Assembly (NCBI GenBank): GCA_009692015.1
Contig: SIAB01000010.1
Coordinates: forward strand, 1-32,552
Direction of reading: 5' to 3'
DNA from: Phycisphaerales bacterium
GTDB taxonomy: Bacteria; Planctomycetota; Phycisphaerae; Phycisphaerales; SM1A02
Length of the DNA stretch: 32,552 nt
The notes under the pieces were generated by a model. It was not told where the DNA came from, did not search any database, and worked only from the letters and a program-made list of their open reading frames with translations. The translations under genes and the position numbers were made by a program. This document shows positions 1 to 7,739 of this stretch, in pieces (positions within the stretch are counted from its first letter, which is position 1; each line of letters begins with the position of its first letter).

Positions 1-182
1 GCTGGAGTCGGTGCCGGTTGCGGTGGTGCACTCGGCTGGGAACTCGGGCTCACGCCGCGGTTTGCCGGCGACTGCGCAGTCGCTCTGGAGCCATTCACCA
101 CCACACACAATCCAAGCATCTGAATAACTGCAAGGATCGCAAGTGGAGGTGCAACGCGATTCAATCGACGGGGATGGGTCAA
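1..182 (-). CDS. gspD: Probable secretin GspD, N-terminal 60 codons (partial, runs off the window)
   Basis: An open frame of 60 codons starts at a TTG whose last two bases overlap the TGA stop of gspC (TTGA overlap), the same junction type used elsewhere in this operon. A GGAG Shine-Dalgarno lies 8 bases upstream. The encoded peptide is a typical Sec signal: a short basic n-region (PRRLNR), a hydrophobic core (residues about 11-29) and a likely cleavage site after the SRATA segment near residue 36. A Ser/Pro/Ala/Gln-rich segment follows up to the edge. In T2SS operons the gene after gspC is commonly the outer-membrane secretin gspD, which has a cleaved signal peptide. The identity is inferred from position and signal peptide only, because no secretin domain is visible in this stub. 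Confidence 0.55.
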   Translation of the reverse strand, partial: MTHPRRLNRVAPPLAILAVIQMLGLCVVVNGSRATAQSPANRGVSPSSQPSAPPQPAPTP

Positions 183-1270
183 GGCGAGTGCTCCAAGATT
201 TGATCGAGTCGGTATGAAACGAGTCTATTGATGCTTGATTGCCTGAATTCAGCGCGACAATACTGCTTGTCGCTCCCGCAGAAACTCCAATTCTGTTCGA
301 AGTCGGCCCCGCGTCGCCGCGTCGAGTCCAGAGGCATGTTGTGTCCGCGTGCTCGGGCGATCGCCAACAATACTTCGGTATGGGGGAGAGAAGAGATCTG
401 ATCAGGGATGAGTGGTGTGGGTGCTGCGGCAGCAGGTGCGGGGATCGGGATGGAAGCCGCGGGAGGGGTTGAAGGCGCAACCGAAGTTCGAGGAGATTCT
501 CGCCTCGCGGCGGGATCGTCCGGGTTTGGCTCATCCGATGATTCGTCGAGTGCCGGAGCGTTTGCCCGCGAGGGAACTTGGATTCCCGACTGCGCCGTAG
601 GAGCGGGAGGAGTCGCAGCTTTCCGAGCAGGCGGCAACTGCGGCGATGGAACCGCAGGAGCAACAAATGGGGTATCGACCACCTCGCTTTGGTCCGTTCT
701 GGTGATCGGTGAAACGCCCGAGGCAGGGGAAGTTGAGAGTTTCGACCAGTCAGTGGGAATCCAAACCGGAACGGAGTAGGAGCCGCCCAGATGTTCGATG
801 AGGACATTCGAGGGCGGAGCCACACCGATGACCTTGATTCCGCCCTTCTCGTCTCCGATGCGAATCGTCATGTTTTCTCCGAAGAAAATCAATCTGCCAA
901 GCATTCCCGTTGGTTTCGGTCCTGTGTAGGACGCGGGCGAAGCTGGCGGTGGCGGCGGTGGTGGCGGTGGGGAGGGTGCGGCTGGCGGCGGCGGCGGCGG
1001 AGTCGGCCGGGGCGGGGGGAGTGGCATCGTGAACAGACTTCGACCAGTAAAGCGGTCCATCGAGGTCTTTGCAAGTGCCGTGTGGCGATCGAGCGCGCGC
1101 GCGAGGGCGCTGTTGGCATCATCATCAGGAGGAGGCGTGAAGAGTGTGGTTGCGATCGGCAGCAGTTCGGCCGCAAAGATCCATCCGCCGATCGCAATGG
1201 CAATGCAACTCACGATCAGGGGACCAGGCCATCCCTTGCCAGCCTTGATTCCTGTGCGCTGTGCGTTCAC
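179..1270 (-). CDS. gspC: GspC-like inner-membrane T2SS protein with poly-proline linker
   Basis: Predicted 363 aa. The frame is open further upstream, but a GTG at 1270 overlaps the gspM TGA stop (GTGA) and has a GAGGTGG Shine-Dalgarno, so I start there. A short basic N-terminus and one membrane segment (about 18-38) precede a periplasmic helix ending in a 'GRSLF' motif (76-80), typical of GspC. Then come runs of six and nine prolines (about 91-109) and a compact beta-rich domain (121-170) resembling the GspC homology region, which contacts the secretin. A long Pro/Ala/Ser-rich stretch (about 180-290) leads to a C-terminal block (295-363) with two cysteines (331, 338) that I do not recognise. 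No PDZ domain is evident. In T2SS, GspC bridges the inner-membrane platform and the secretin; the gene directly precedes probable gspD. Confidence 0.7.
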   Translation of the reverse strand: MNAQRTGIKAGKGWPGPLIVSCIAIAIGGWIFAAELLPIATTLFTPPPDDDANSALARALDRHTALAKTSMDRFTGRSLFTMPLPPPRPTPPPPPPAAPSPPPPPPPPPASPASYTGPKPTGMLGRLIFFGENMTIRIGDEKGGIKVIGVAPPSNVLIEHLGGSYSVPVWIPTDWSKLSTSPASGVSPITRTDQSEVVDTPFVAPAVPSPQLPPARKAATPPAPTAQSGIQVPSRANAPALDESSDEPNPDDPAARRESPRTSVAPSTPPAASIPIPAPAAAAPTPLIPDQISSLPHTEVLLAIARARGHNMPLDSTRRRGADFEQNWSFCGSDKQYCRAEFRQSSINRLVSYRLDQILEHSP

Positions 1271-1878
1271 GACCCACCTCGCTGCCGCGAGTCGCGGCTC
1301 GCAATCGCCCACGCTTCCGCCGAGAGTCGAATACCAACCTTGTTCTTGTCCTCAAGCCAAGTGAGTTTGACGCTGTTGATCGAATCGATCGCAGAGTGTT
1401 CTTCAAAGTCGTTGAGGATCTGAGCGACCTCGTCAGCAGGGGCTTCGAATTGAATCTCGCCGCGCAACCGCTCAATTCGACGCCCCGCTCCAGCAACGGT
1501 TGTGAGCGCACTGCTGGGAAGTTTCCCTCCCGACATTGCCTCATATCCGTACGAGGTGATCCGATGTTTTTTCATCGTTTCGTTGACTGCCTGAGCGAGC
1601 GACTCAGACGCCCGAGATTCCGCATCTGGTAGCTCGACAGCGCCAAAGGCGACCACGGCGCTCTCAACATCTTTGGAAAGGGGTCCCTGTCTGGCTGCCC
1701 CGCGTTGAAGCAACGACTGCAGCCGATCCCCATCGGCCGTCCACTGCCGCGCGTAGCTCCAACAGTAGTCGTCGAGAAACACATACACGACGACCACCCC
1801 TGCAGCGACAATCGCGTTGCGCCACACGGGCGGCAACTTCTGGAATCGCGTCATAATGCTCGGCTTCGATTCGGTCAT
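1267..1878 (-). CDS. gspM: GspM-like inner-membrane assembly protein
   Basis: 203 aa, starting at an ATG that forms an ATGA overlap with the preceding gene's stop and has a strong GAGGAA Shine-Dalgarno. It has a short cytoplasmic N-terminus, a single membrane span (about 21-37) and a periplasmic part with a helical region followed by an alpha/beta domain of ferredoxin-like appearance ('RIERLRGEIQFEA ... LNDFE'). This architecture and its place between gspL and gspC fit GspM (equivalent to PilO), which forms a dimeric scaffold with GspL around the GspE motor. Sequence conservation in GspM is low, so the call rests mainly on topology, size and order. Confidence 0.65.
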   Translation of the reverse strand: MTESKPSIMTRFQKLPPVWRNAIVAAGVVVVYVFLDDYCWSYARQWTADGDRLQSLLQRGAARQGPLSKDVESAVVAFGAVELPDAESRASESLAQAVNETMKKHRITSYGYEAMSGGKLPSSALTTVAGAGRRIERLRGEIQFEAPADEVAQILNDFEEHSAIDSINSVKLTWLEDKNKVGIRLSAEAWAIASRDSRQRGGS

Positions 1879-3854
1879 TGCTTCCTCGCTTGTTCGAGCA
1901 ATCTATAAAACTCCGCTTTCAGACGAGCCTCGCTTGCTTCGTCGATTCCTGGAATGCCGCGCGCAATTGAAACTTTGCCGAGTGCCTCGCGTGCCTCGGT
2001 TTGGCTCATCGCGGCGATCTGCTCATTCGTGAGGGGGTCTGGAATGATCGGAGTCGCGCTCTCACTCCCGCCGCTGCCGCGACGCGTCGCGCCCGGAGCG
2101 ACTGTTCCACTCCCTGTTCCGCGACGTTTCGACGACTTCGAATCCTCTGGTCCGCCTTGTGCAATCGATTCCCGATCCGGCCCGCTCGCCGCATCCGAGC
2201 TCGATGTGATCGCTGGGCCCGCGGGAGTGGCGCCTGACGCGGCCGATCGCGCCACCGAGCTCGCTTGCGACTCAGAGATTTCACCCGCCGCGGTCTGCGT
2301 CGATTCCGACCCAGCCGCAATGGAGGGTTGCCTCGTTGTCGATTCAGCAACACCGTACCGCCGATCGCGCAAAGTGCGTCGCGCGAAATCCTGTGCCTCT
2401 GGAAAGTTTGGGATCAGCGTGGGGTTCGTGACTGTGGCCTTCATGTCGAAACTGATCACGCCGTTTTGATTGGGGGCATCCCAGTGCTTCTCAATGCGAC
2501 TGAATATTCGCGATTCAACGAGTTGTCGTTCCATCAGCAGAATCGCATCCGCAGCACTCGAACTGCCCTGCGGCTTGGCATTTCCGTGTAGGTCGAGCGC
2601 CGAGCCTTGATTGAGTGCGATCGACTCCAACTCAATTCCCTCTGGCGTCGTCGAGGAGAGATCGGCGAGCAACTTGCTCGTCGGCCACGCGTACTTCTCA
2701 ATTTCGCGGTACATCGCCGTCTGCTGATCCGAGCGGGTCAATGCGCGTTCGTACGCGTCGGAGTCGGGCAGCATCCAGTTCAGGTACAGCAGACGACTTC
2801 CAGAAAATGCGGGGGGAACGATTGCCGCAACGAGCAGCGCAGCGACTGCGAGGCGCGTCGCGATCCTTGGCGTGCTCGCTGCGCGCACCATGCGCGCGCG
2901 AAGATTCTCATCCGCCACGCGGGCGCGGGCCTTCAGCGTGGAGATTCGCGCGAGCGGACCGCTCAAGGCAATCGCGGTGCCGAGCAGCAATCCATAACGG
3001 GTCCACCAAATCGCGTCGGTTGGCAGCTTGTCGGCAAGCATCTCGAATGCGCTGACCCCGCTCGACAGCGGGGCGAGGAGTCCATCGGATTGCCCGTGCA
3101 AGGCGGCTTCAAGCGAACCCACCGCAGCATTCAGAGCGTGCTCTGGAACATTCGCCAGCAGCAGAGTCTCAATGGTGCTGCGCAGGATGGCCGCCTTCCA
3201 CTCGGCCTCATCGGTTCCATCTTCACGAACCGTGCGAAACGCGCCATGGATGCCATCTGAATACGCGATGGAAATCGCGCCAGTCGACCGTTCAAGGTGG
3301 ACGGCGAGAGACTCGGGCCCGCCGTCGGAGATCGATCCAGTCACAAGTGCCACGAGGGCAGCGATCGGCGGTGCAAAGGAGATGTCGAGTTGATCGACGA
3401 GGGAACTTGGAATGGCTGGTCCTGCGCTTGCCAGCGGCCACTCAACCATCAGCGCTGCGCGCTCTCGCTCTGGATCGCTCGTGGGAAGAAGTACAGCATT
3501 GGTGCGCCATCGCGCCGCACCTCCCACCAAGAGGTTTTCTACCTGTAGACGAAGAGCCATTTCAAGTTGATCCGCCGACGCGCTCGGCATCTTCATTGTT
3601 CTGCAAACGACATCGCTTCCGGCAAGCATCACGATCGTGCGTGCCGCGAGGTTTTGTTCGATCCACAAGCGCGCATCGACCAAGGCGGTTGAGCCGATGA
3701 TTTCCTTCGAGTCGAGCAATTCCACGCGGCCATTGCGCACGCGAGCCAAGAGCGCATCGCAACCAGCAACTTCGCCCTGCCTTTGGCGAAGAGACAGAAT
3801 TGCAACCCGATCGGGATCTGCGAGAAGTTTGGTGGAAGTCGGGGAGGGGCTCAT
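1875..3854 (-). CDS. gspL: GspL-like PilM/PilN fusion, T2SS assembly platform
   Basis: 659 aa, ATG overlapping the gspK TGA stop. Residues about 15-270 are an actin-like PilM/GspL cytoplasmic domain. One membrane span (about 334-350) follows, then a periplasmic PilN-like domain (about 360-480; 'LLADLSSTTPEGIELESIAL', later 'LDLHGNAK' and 'VESRIFSRIEKHW'). A Ser/Ala/Gly-rich linker (about 500-605) joins a short C-terminal helix region (607-659) with 'LTNEQIAAMSQTEAREALGK'. GspL recruits GspE to the membrane and in structure equals PilM fused to PilN. The low-complexity linker plus C-terminal helices make it clearly longer than the roughly 400 aa typical of proteobacterial GspL. Confidence 0.75.
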   Translation of the reverse strand: MSPSPTSTKLLADPDRVAILSLRQRQGEVAGCDALLARVRNGRVELLDSKEIIGSTALVDARLWIEQNLAARTIVMLAGSDVVCRTMKMPSASADQLEMALRLQVENLLVGGAARWRTNAVLLPTSDPERERAALMVEWPLASAGPAIPSSLVDQLDISFAPPIAALVALVTGSISDGGPESLAVHLERSTGAISIAYSDGIHGAFRTVREDGTDEAEWKAAILRSTIETLLLANVPEHALNAAVGSLEAALHGQSDGLLAPLSSGVSAFEMLADKLPTDAIWWTRYGLLLGTAIALSGPLARISTLKARARVADENLRARMVRAASTPRIATRLAVAALLVAAIVPPAFSGSRLLYLNWMLPDSDAYERALTRSDQQTAMYREIEKYAWPTSKLLADLSSTTPEGIELESIALNQGSALDLHGNAKPQGSSSAADAILLMERQLVESRIFSRIEKHWDAPNQNGVISFDMKATVTNPTLIPNFPEAQDFARRTLRDRRYGVAESTTRQPSIAAGSESTQTAAGEISESQASSVARSAASGATPAGPAITSSSDAASGPDRESIAQGGPEDSKSSKRRGTGSGTVAPGATRRGSGGSESATPIIPDPLTNEQIAAMSQTEAREALGKVSIARGIPGIDEASEARLKAEFYRLLEQARKQ

Positions 3855-5272
3855 GGTTCGCGGTAGCTGAGTATTTGTGCGGGCAGCATAGAACGATCAA
3901 CCGTAACCATGACTTCAGATTCTCCGCCGCTGATGAAGGATCGCCCACGACTGGTGATGGTGAAGACAAAACTCTGCACCCCGAGGTGCTTTGCGAGCGG
4001 CGCGAGCACTTGGGTTGTCATCCCCGGGATATCGAGGACCGCCGCCAAGCTTGTCAGGCCGGTCGGCTTTGCATCTCGACGGGAAAGGAGCGTGTCGACC
4101 AACTTTGGATTCAAGTCGAAGACTTCCCGCAGGACGGTGCCCGACACGGTGTTGATGTTGATTTTTCCAGGGCCCGGGCGTTTGAATTCACTCACAGAGC
4201 ACTCGTTCAAGACCCGACCAATGGCGGCGCTGTCGAGATTCCCTGCACCTCCTTGCGCACCAGCGCCACCCGTGGAACTGCGACCACCGCTCGAGCGCCC
4301 AGTGCGGCCACCCGCGGAGGTGGATCCGCCGCCACTCTTCCCACCCGCGCTCCCGGCGGCACCAGAACCAGTCGAACCTTGCGAAAGCGTTGTGAGCGGT
4401 ACAGAAAGGAGTTGCTCCAAACGAGCGTTTGGCGTCTTCGCGTATGCGATCAAGGCGTTTGCTTGCGTTTCCGTGAGCCCTGTTCGCTCACCAACCTCCT
4501 GCGTTGAGGCGGTCGCGAGGTTGAGGCGTGGCTCACCACTCGGCGCGAGCGCCGAGGATCGTGAGGCGGCAGTCAGGATCCCTGACCAACCTGGTTCAAG
4601 GACTCCATCTGGCTTGTCCTCTGGCCAAGTTTGGTCGCCATCATCTTCGTTGGAGTCGAGTCGTCCGTTCAGATTCCAATCTTCGGCGCGGGCGTACTCG
4701 GGCCAGACTCCGGCAACCAATTCGAGTTCGGCAATGCTGCGAAAATCTGCGTTACGCGGTTCGTAGGAGAGCCCGCGATTCTGGTAGAAAGTCTTTTCAA
4801 CTCCCAGCATGCTCGCCTCTTCGTTGGCATCTCGCCAATCCAAAATCGCGCCAACAACATCCGGCATCATGCCCCGGATGTTGAGCATTTCGGAAGTCGA
4901 GAGCAGGTTGATGTTGGCCTTCGAATGTTCATCGAGGGGACCCGCGAATTCTTGACCGTCGAGAAAGTGACGAATGTCATACGCCCCCGTTTCGACGGTG
5001 CCGGAGGAGTGATCCTGCAGGTCGAGGATCATGGCGAGGGCGTCCTCTGGATCGGGGTTCTGGGTGTGGTATTCCATGATGGCGATCATGACTTCGACGC
5101 CTGCGCGGGCGGCCCAACGAGCTTGAACCCGAGCCAGAGCATCGTTTCCGAGCACCGCCTGGCGGAATGAAAGAACCTGGAGCCCGCCCACGATTGCCGC
5201 TGCGATCGCCACCGCCCAGATCACGATGACCAGAACGGAACCGCGGCGGAGACTCGTGCGGCGCGAGTTCAA
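3851..5272 (-). CDS. gspK: GspK-like minor pseudopilin
   Basis: 473 aa starting at a TTG that overlaps the gspJ stop (TTGA). The N-terminus has the basic 'RRG' then 'SVLVIVIWAVAIAAAIVGG' hydrophobic helix; like other GspK proteins it lacks the Glu5 of ordinary pseudopilins. Three copies of a 'xNxNT/LxS'-type helix-hairpin-helix signature are visible: 'KANINLLST' (about 118-126), 'PRLNLATAS' (248-256) and 'GKININTVS' (369-377), each followed by a 'ILDWRD/LIAYAK/LLSRRD'-like helix. This marks the T2SSK family. A Gly/Ser-rich insertion (about 298-345) separates the second and third copies. GspK caps the pseudopilus tip in a complex with GspI and GspJ, whose genes lie directly upstream. Confidence 0.85.
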   Translation of the reverse strand: MNSRRTSLRRGSVLVIVIWAVAIAAAIVGGLQVLSFRQAVLGNDALARVQARWAARAGVEVMIAIMEYHTQNPDPEDALAMILDLQDHSSGTVETGAYDIRHFLDGQEFAGPLDEHSKANINLLSTSEMLNIRGMMPDVVGAILDWRDANEEASMLGVEKTFYQNRGLSYEPRNADFRSIAELELVAGVWPEYARAEDWNLNGRLDSNEDDGDQTWPEDKPDGVLEPGWSGILTAASRSSALAPSGEPRLNLATASTQEVGERTGLTETQANALIAYAKTPNARLEQLLSVPLTTLSQGSTGSGAAGSAGGKSGGGSTSAGGRTGRSSGGRSSTGGAGAQGGAGNLDSAAIGRVLNECSVSEFKRPGPGKININTVSGTVLREVFDLNPKLVDTLLSRRDAKPTGLTSLAAVLDIPGMTTQVLAPLAKHLGVQSFVFTITSRGRSFISGGESEVMVTVDRSMLPAQILSYREP

Positions 5273-6258
5273 TTGGGACGCGCCCCTGGGCCGCCGCCCG
5301 TTGGTCGTCCACTGCCGGGCGCGCCGCCACCTGCACCGCGACCTCCTAAACCCGCCGAGCCGCCACTGCTGCCGCCACGACCGCCGCCCCCTCCGCGGCC
5401 ACCACTGAATCCGCCGCCCTGCGGCATACCAATGTTGGCTGGCACACCTGCAGTCGGATCAACGGTGATTCCTCCCGATGCTGCGGTGCCCGCCGCGCTT
5501 CCACCACCAGCGGCTTCGTCGGCAGTCGCGACACCCCCCCCAGTGAGCTCTCCCGACTCCTCGGGGAGGGGCTCCTCGTATGGAGGCACGACGCGATCGA
5601 TTGGAACAATCGTCCGCAAGCTCATGAGTTCACGCGAATCTTCATACGGATCGGTGCCGTCAGGATCTCCCGCAGAAGTCACGGTGACGCGGAGCGCCCA
5701 TGGCAATCCATAAATGTCAGAATCCCACGTGTCGTACCAGTCCGATCCGTCATAGGCCTCGATGTACAGGCCGACTACTCCGTCCATCATCGGCATCGCC
5801 CGGCCGCCACCGCGCTCGTTGTCATCTGGAACCGAGTCCGTGCGAACCCAGAGTTCGCTTCCAAGATCGTCCTCAGCGACACGCACTTGAACCTCACACT
5901 CCAGGCCGTCGCCGCTGTAAGCCTTCTGGCGGACTGCGGAGAGTTTGGTGGCGTAGAGCAGTAACTCGCTTCTGGGGACTTCACCGATTGGAGTCTCCAT
6001 CATTCCGTCGCCGAGCAGGATTCTCGTGTGCAGCAAATTGTCGCTGCGAACAACCTGTTGCAGTTCTCGGCGAATTCGATCGAGAGCCGCGTTTGCCCGC
6101 AGGTGCGCGGTGAGTCGAACTTTGGAGGTTGCCCGCGCCCGTGCAAGTTGACCGAGGGATGTCCCGATCGTTCCGACCACGATCACAGCGACGATTCCCG
6201 CAACGATCAGCTCAACGAGGGTGAAGGCGCGATAGGTGACGGGCTTACTTCGGCGCAT
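5269..6258 (-). CDS. gspJ: GspJ-like minor pseudopilin with Gly-rich C-terminal tail
   Basis: 329 aa from the ATG at 6258, chosen because it places the prepilin leader 'MRRSKPVTYRA' directly before 'FTLVELIVAG' and has a GAGG Shine-Dalgarno; the longer open frame inside gspI would bury the leader. Glu5 is present. The globular part (about 55-225) is beta-rich and resembles the GspJ/PilW group ('ALDRIRRELQQVV', 'SELLLYATKL'). From about residue 240 to the end (329) the protein is almost entirely Gly with Ala, Ser, Pro and Arg. Gene overlaps are 14 bases with gspI and 4 bases with gspK. GspJ binds GspI and GspK at the pseudopilus tip. Confidence 0.72.
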   Translation of the reverse strand: MRRSKPVTYRAFTLVELIVAGIVAVIVVGTIGTSLGQLARARATSKVRLTAHLRANAALDRIRRELQQVVRSDNLLHTRILLGDGMMETPIGEVPRSELLLYATKLSAVRQKAYSGDGLECEVQVRVAEDDLGSELWVRTDSVPDDNERGGGRAMPMMDGVVGLYIEAYDGSDWYDTWDSDIYGLPWALRVTVTSAGDPDGTDPYEDSRELMSLRTIVPIDRVVPPYEEPLPEESGELTGGGVATADEAAGGGSAAGTAASGGITVDPTAGVPANIGMPQGGGFSGGRGGGGGRGGSSGGSAGLGGRGAGGGAPGSGRPTGGGPGARPN

Positions 6259-6706
6259 CGGTTGCCTCGCTCTTGGACTCGAAGTAGCCCTCGCGGTCGA
6301 AAGCCTCCGATGGTTGACGGGTTGGATTTGGCTCGTCTCCCAACCGAAGTGCGATGCGCGTGGCGCATCGGAACTCTCGCCCGACCGGATCGCGCACGAT
6401 CGCCAGCACATCGCAGGGTTCTCCCGGTTCTGCCTTCTCAATATCCACTTGATACTCAAAGTCATCCCAAGGCGCATCGCACATTCCAGTGCGGTCGTGC
6501 ATCTTGGGCCAGTCCTCCGGCCCTTCGACCAAGACGCTCGCCAGGAGTTCGTCGAGCAAGGCTGCGGCGAGGACGGCGCGTTCTCCCCGCTGTTGATCCA
6601 TCAGCGCGCGGGCTGCCAAGGAGACGATTGATCCGAGTCCAATGGCGAGGATCACTCCGGCGATCACGACTTCCATCAAGGCGAACGCACGGCGTGTTGG
6701 GGTCAC
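6245..6706 (-). CDS. gspI: GspI-like minor pseudopilin
   Basis: About 153 aa. Two adjacent GTG codons (6709 and 6706) could start it; 6706 is preferred because it overlaps the gspH stop as GTGA and lies 7 bases from a GAGGTG Shine-Dalgarno. The leader 'TPTRRA' precedes 'FALMEVVIAGVILAIGLGSIVSLA', with Glu5 kept and Met in place of Ile at +4, typical of GspI/PilV proteins. After the helix come a short domain with two cysteines and an acidic, Pro-containing tail. It lies between gspH and gspJ as expected for the minor pseudopilin that nucleates the tip complex. Confidence 0.72.
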   Translation of the reverse strand: MTPTRRAFALMEVVIAGVILAIGLGSIVSLAARALMDQQRGERAVLAAALLDELLASVLVEGPEDWPKMHDRTGMCDAPWDDFEYQVDIEKAEPGEPCDVLAIVRDPVGREFRCATRIALRLGDEPNPTRQPSEAFDREGYFESKSEATDAPK

Positions 6707-7278
6707 CACTGTTCACCTCGGCTGCCATACGCATCGAGATCCACTGCCTCGCGCCCACGATCGGCGGATTGCCCTGCATCGATACGTACGGGTACCACTG
6801 TGTTGGAGTCGAGTCGAAGCACCGTGTCGATCGATCCTGAAACGAAGTGCATTTCAATACTCGGGCGACCGCCACCCGGAACGGTCGCTGCGAGCCAGTC
6901 GGTCCCGGTGACATCATTTCCATCAATCGTAAGCTCGGCCAACTCCATTCCGCGCGGCAGCGCGACCGGCGAAATCTGGCGATCGGCGAACCATTCGAAG
7001 CGCGTTTGTTCGAAGTTTGAGCCGGAGCCCGTTAGATCTCGTTCGGAAGTCAAGAGTGCGATCCACCCAGTCTCGGGATCTTGCCAGAGCGCAATCTGTT
7101 GGGGCGAAGTCGCATCGCGGAAGGCGTACATCGACAGCAGGTCGACCATCTGCACAATCGCATTCTCGTGTTCAGCCTTGATCGACCGCGTGAGTCGCGG
7201 AACGATCAGCGCGCCGAGAACTGCGAGAATCACCACCGCGATGATGATCTCAATCAGGGTAAAGGCGCGGCGAGGCAA
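6703..7278 (-). CDS. gspH: GspH-like minor pseudopilin
   Basis: 191 aa from a TTG codon that directly gives the short leader 'MPRRA' before 'FTLIEIIIAVVILAVLGALIVPRL', five bases after the gspG stop; no better start exists in frame. Glu5 is present. The C-terminal domain is beta-rich with 'RFEWFADRQISPVALPRGMEL', similar to the GspH/FimT group. The gene order G-H-I-J-K supports the assignment. GspH is thought to link the pseudopilus body to the tip complex. Confidence 0.7.
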   Translation of the reverse strand: MPRRAFTLIEIIIAVVILAVLGALIVPRLTRSIKAEHENAIVQMVDLLSMYAFRDATSPQQIALWQDPETGWIALLTSERDLTGSGSNFEQTRFEWFADRQISPVALPRGMELAELTIDGNDVTGTDWLAATVPGGGRPSIEMHFVSGSIDTVLRLDSNTVVPVRIDAGQSADRGREAVDLDAYGSRGEQW

Positions 7279-7283
7279 AGTCG

Positions 7284-7727
7284 CTATTTCTCCCCGTTCA
7301 CGATGTCCTTGTTGTCGCCCTCGCCGCCAGGCTGTCCATCTGCCCCATAGGACATGAGATCAAACTCGAAGTTGACTTGCCCAGGAATGATGATGACATA
7401 GGCGTTCCCCCAAGGATCGAGCAATGCCTGCTTGTTTTCGAGGTATGGATCATCGCCATCGGTGAGTACATCGAGGTCAAAGTCTTCTGGGCATCGGCTC
7501 ATGCCCGCCTCGGTCATATAGAGCTTGACCTGCTGCGCCAGTGAAGCCGCTTCCGTCTTGGCGCGCTTGTCCTTGGCGCTGCCAATGAATTTTGTAAGCC
7601 GCGGAACGAAGACCGCCGCCATGATTGCGACAATCGTGACCGCAACGATGACTTCGATCAAACTGAAGGCGCGGCGCGCCAATCTGGGCCGGGAGGGGGA
7701 ACGGTGGAGTGGGTTGGTCGATGACAT
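7284..7727 (-). CDS. gspG: GspG major pseudopilin
   Basis: 147 aa, ATG start preceded by a GAGG-type Shine-Dalgarno. A 20-residue basic leader ends in 'LARRA' before 'FSLIEVIVAVTIVAIMAAVFVPRL', with Glu5 at residue 25. The C-terminal half carries the T2SSG signature 'LLDPWGNAY' (102-110) and 'LMSYGADGQPGGEGDNKDI' (124-142), the loop that binds calcium in characterised GspG proteins. GspG polymerises into the pseudopilus that pushes substrates through the secretin. The gene lies between gspF and gspH; the sequence is full length for the family. Confidence 0.9.
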   Translation of the reverse strand: MSSTNPLHRSPSRPRLARRAFSLIEVIVAVTIVAIMAAVFVPRLTKFIGSAKDKRAKTEAASLAQQVKLYMTEAGMSRCPEDFDLDVLTDGDDPYLENKQALLDPWGNAYVIIIPGQVNFEFDLMSYGADGQPGGEGDNKDIVNGEK

Positions 7728-7739
7728 GGATGCCTCGAA

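Noticed and set aside
239-1423. Several long plus-strand frames with Gly, Arg and Trp-rich products across the start of the window
   Set aside because: They lie antisense to gspC and gspM, have biased composition from GC-rich codons and the proline run, and show no domain or Shine-Dalgarno.
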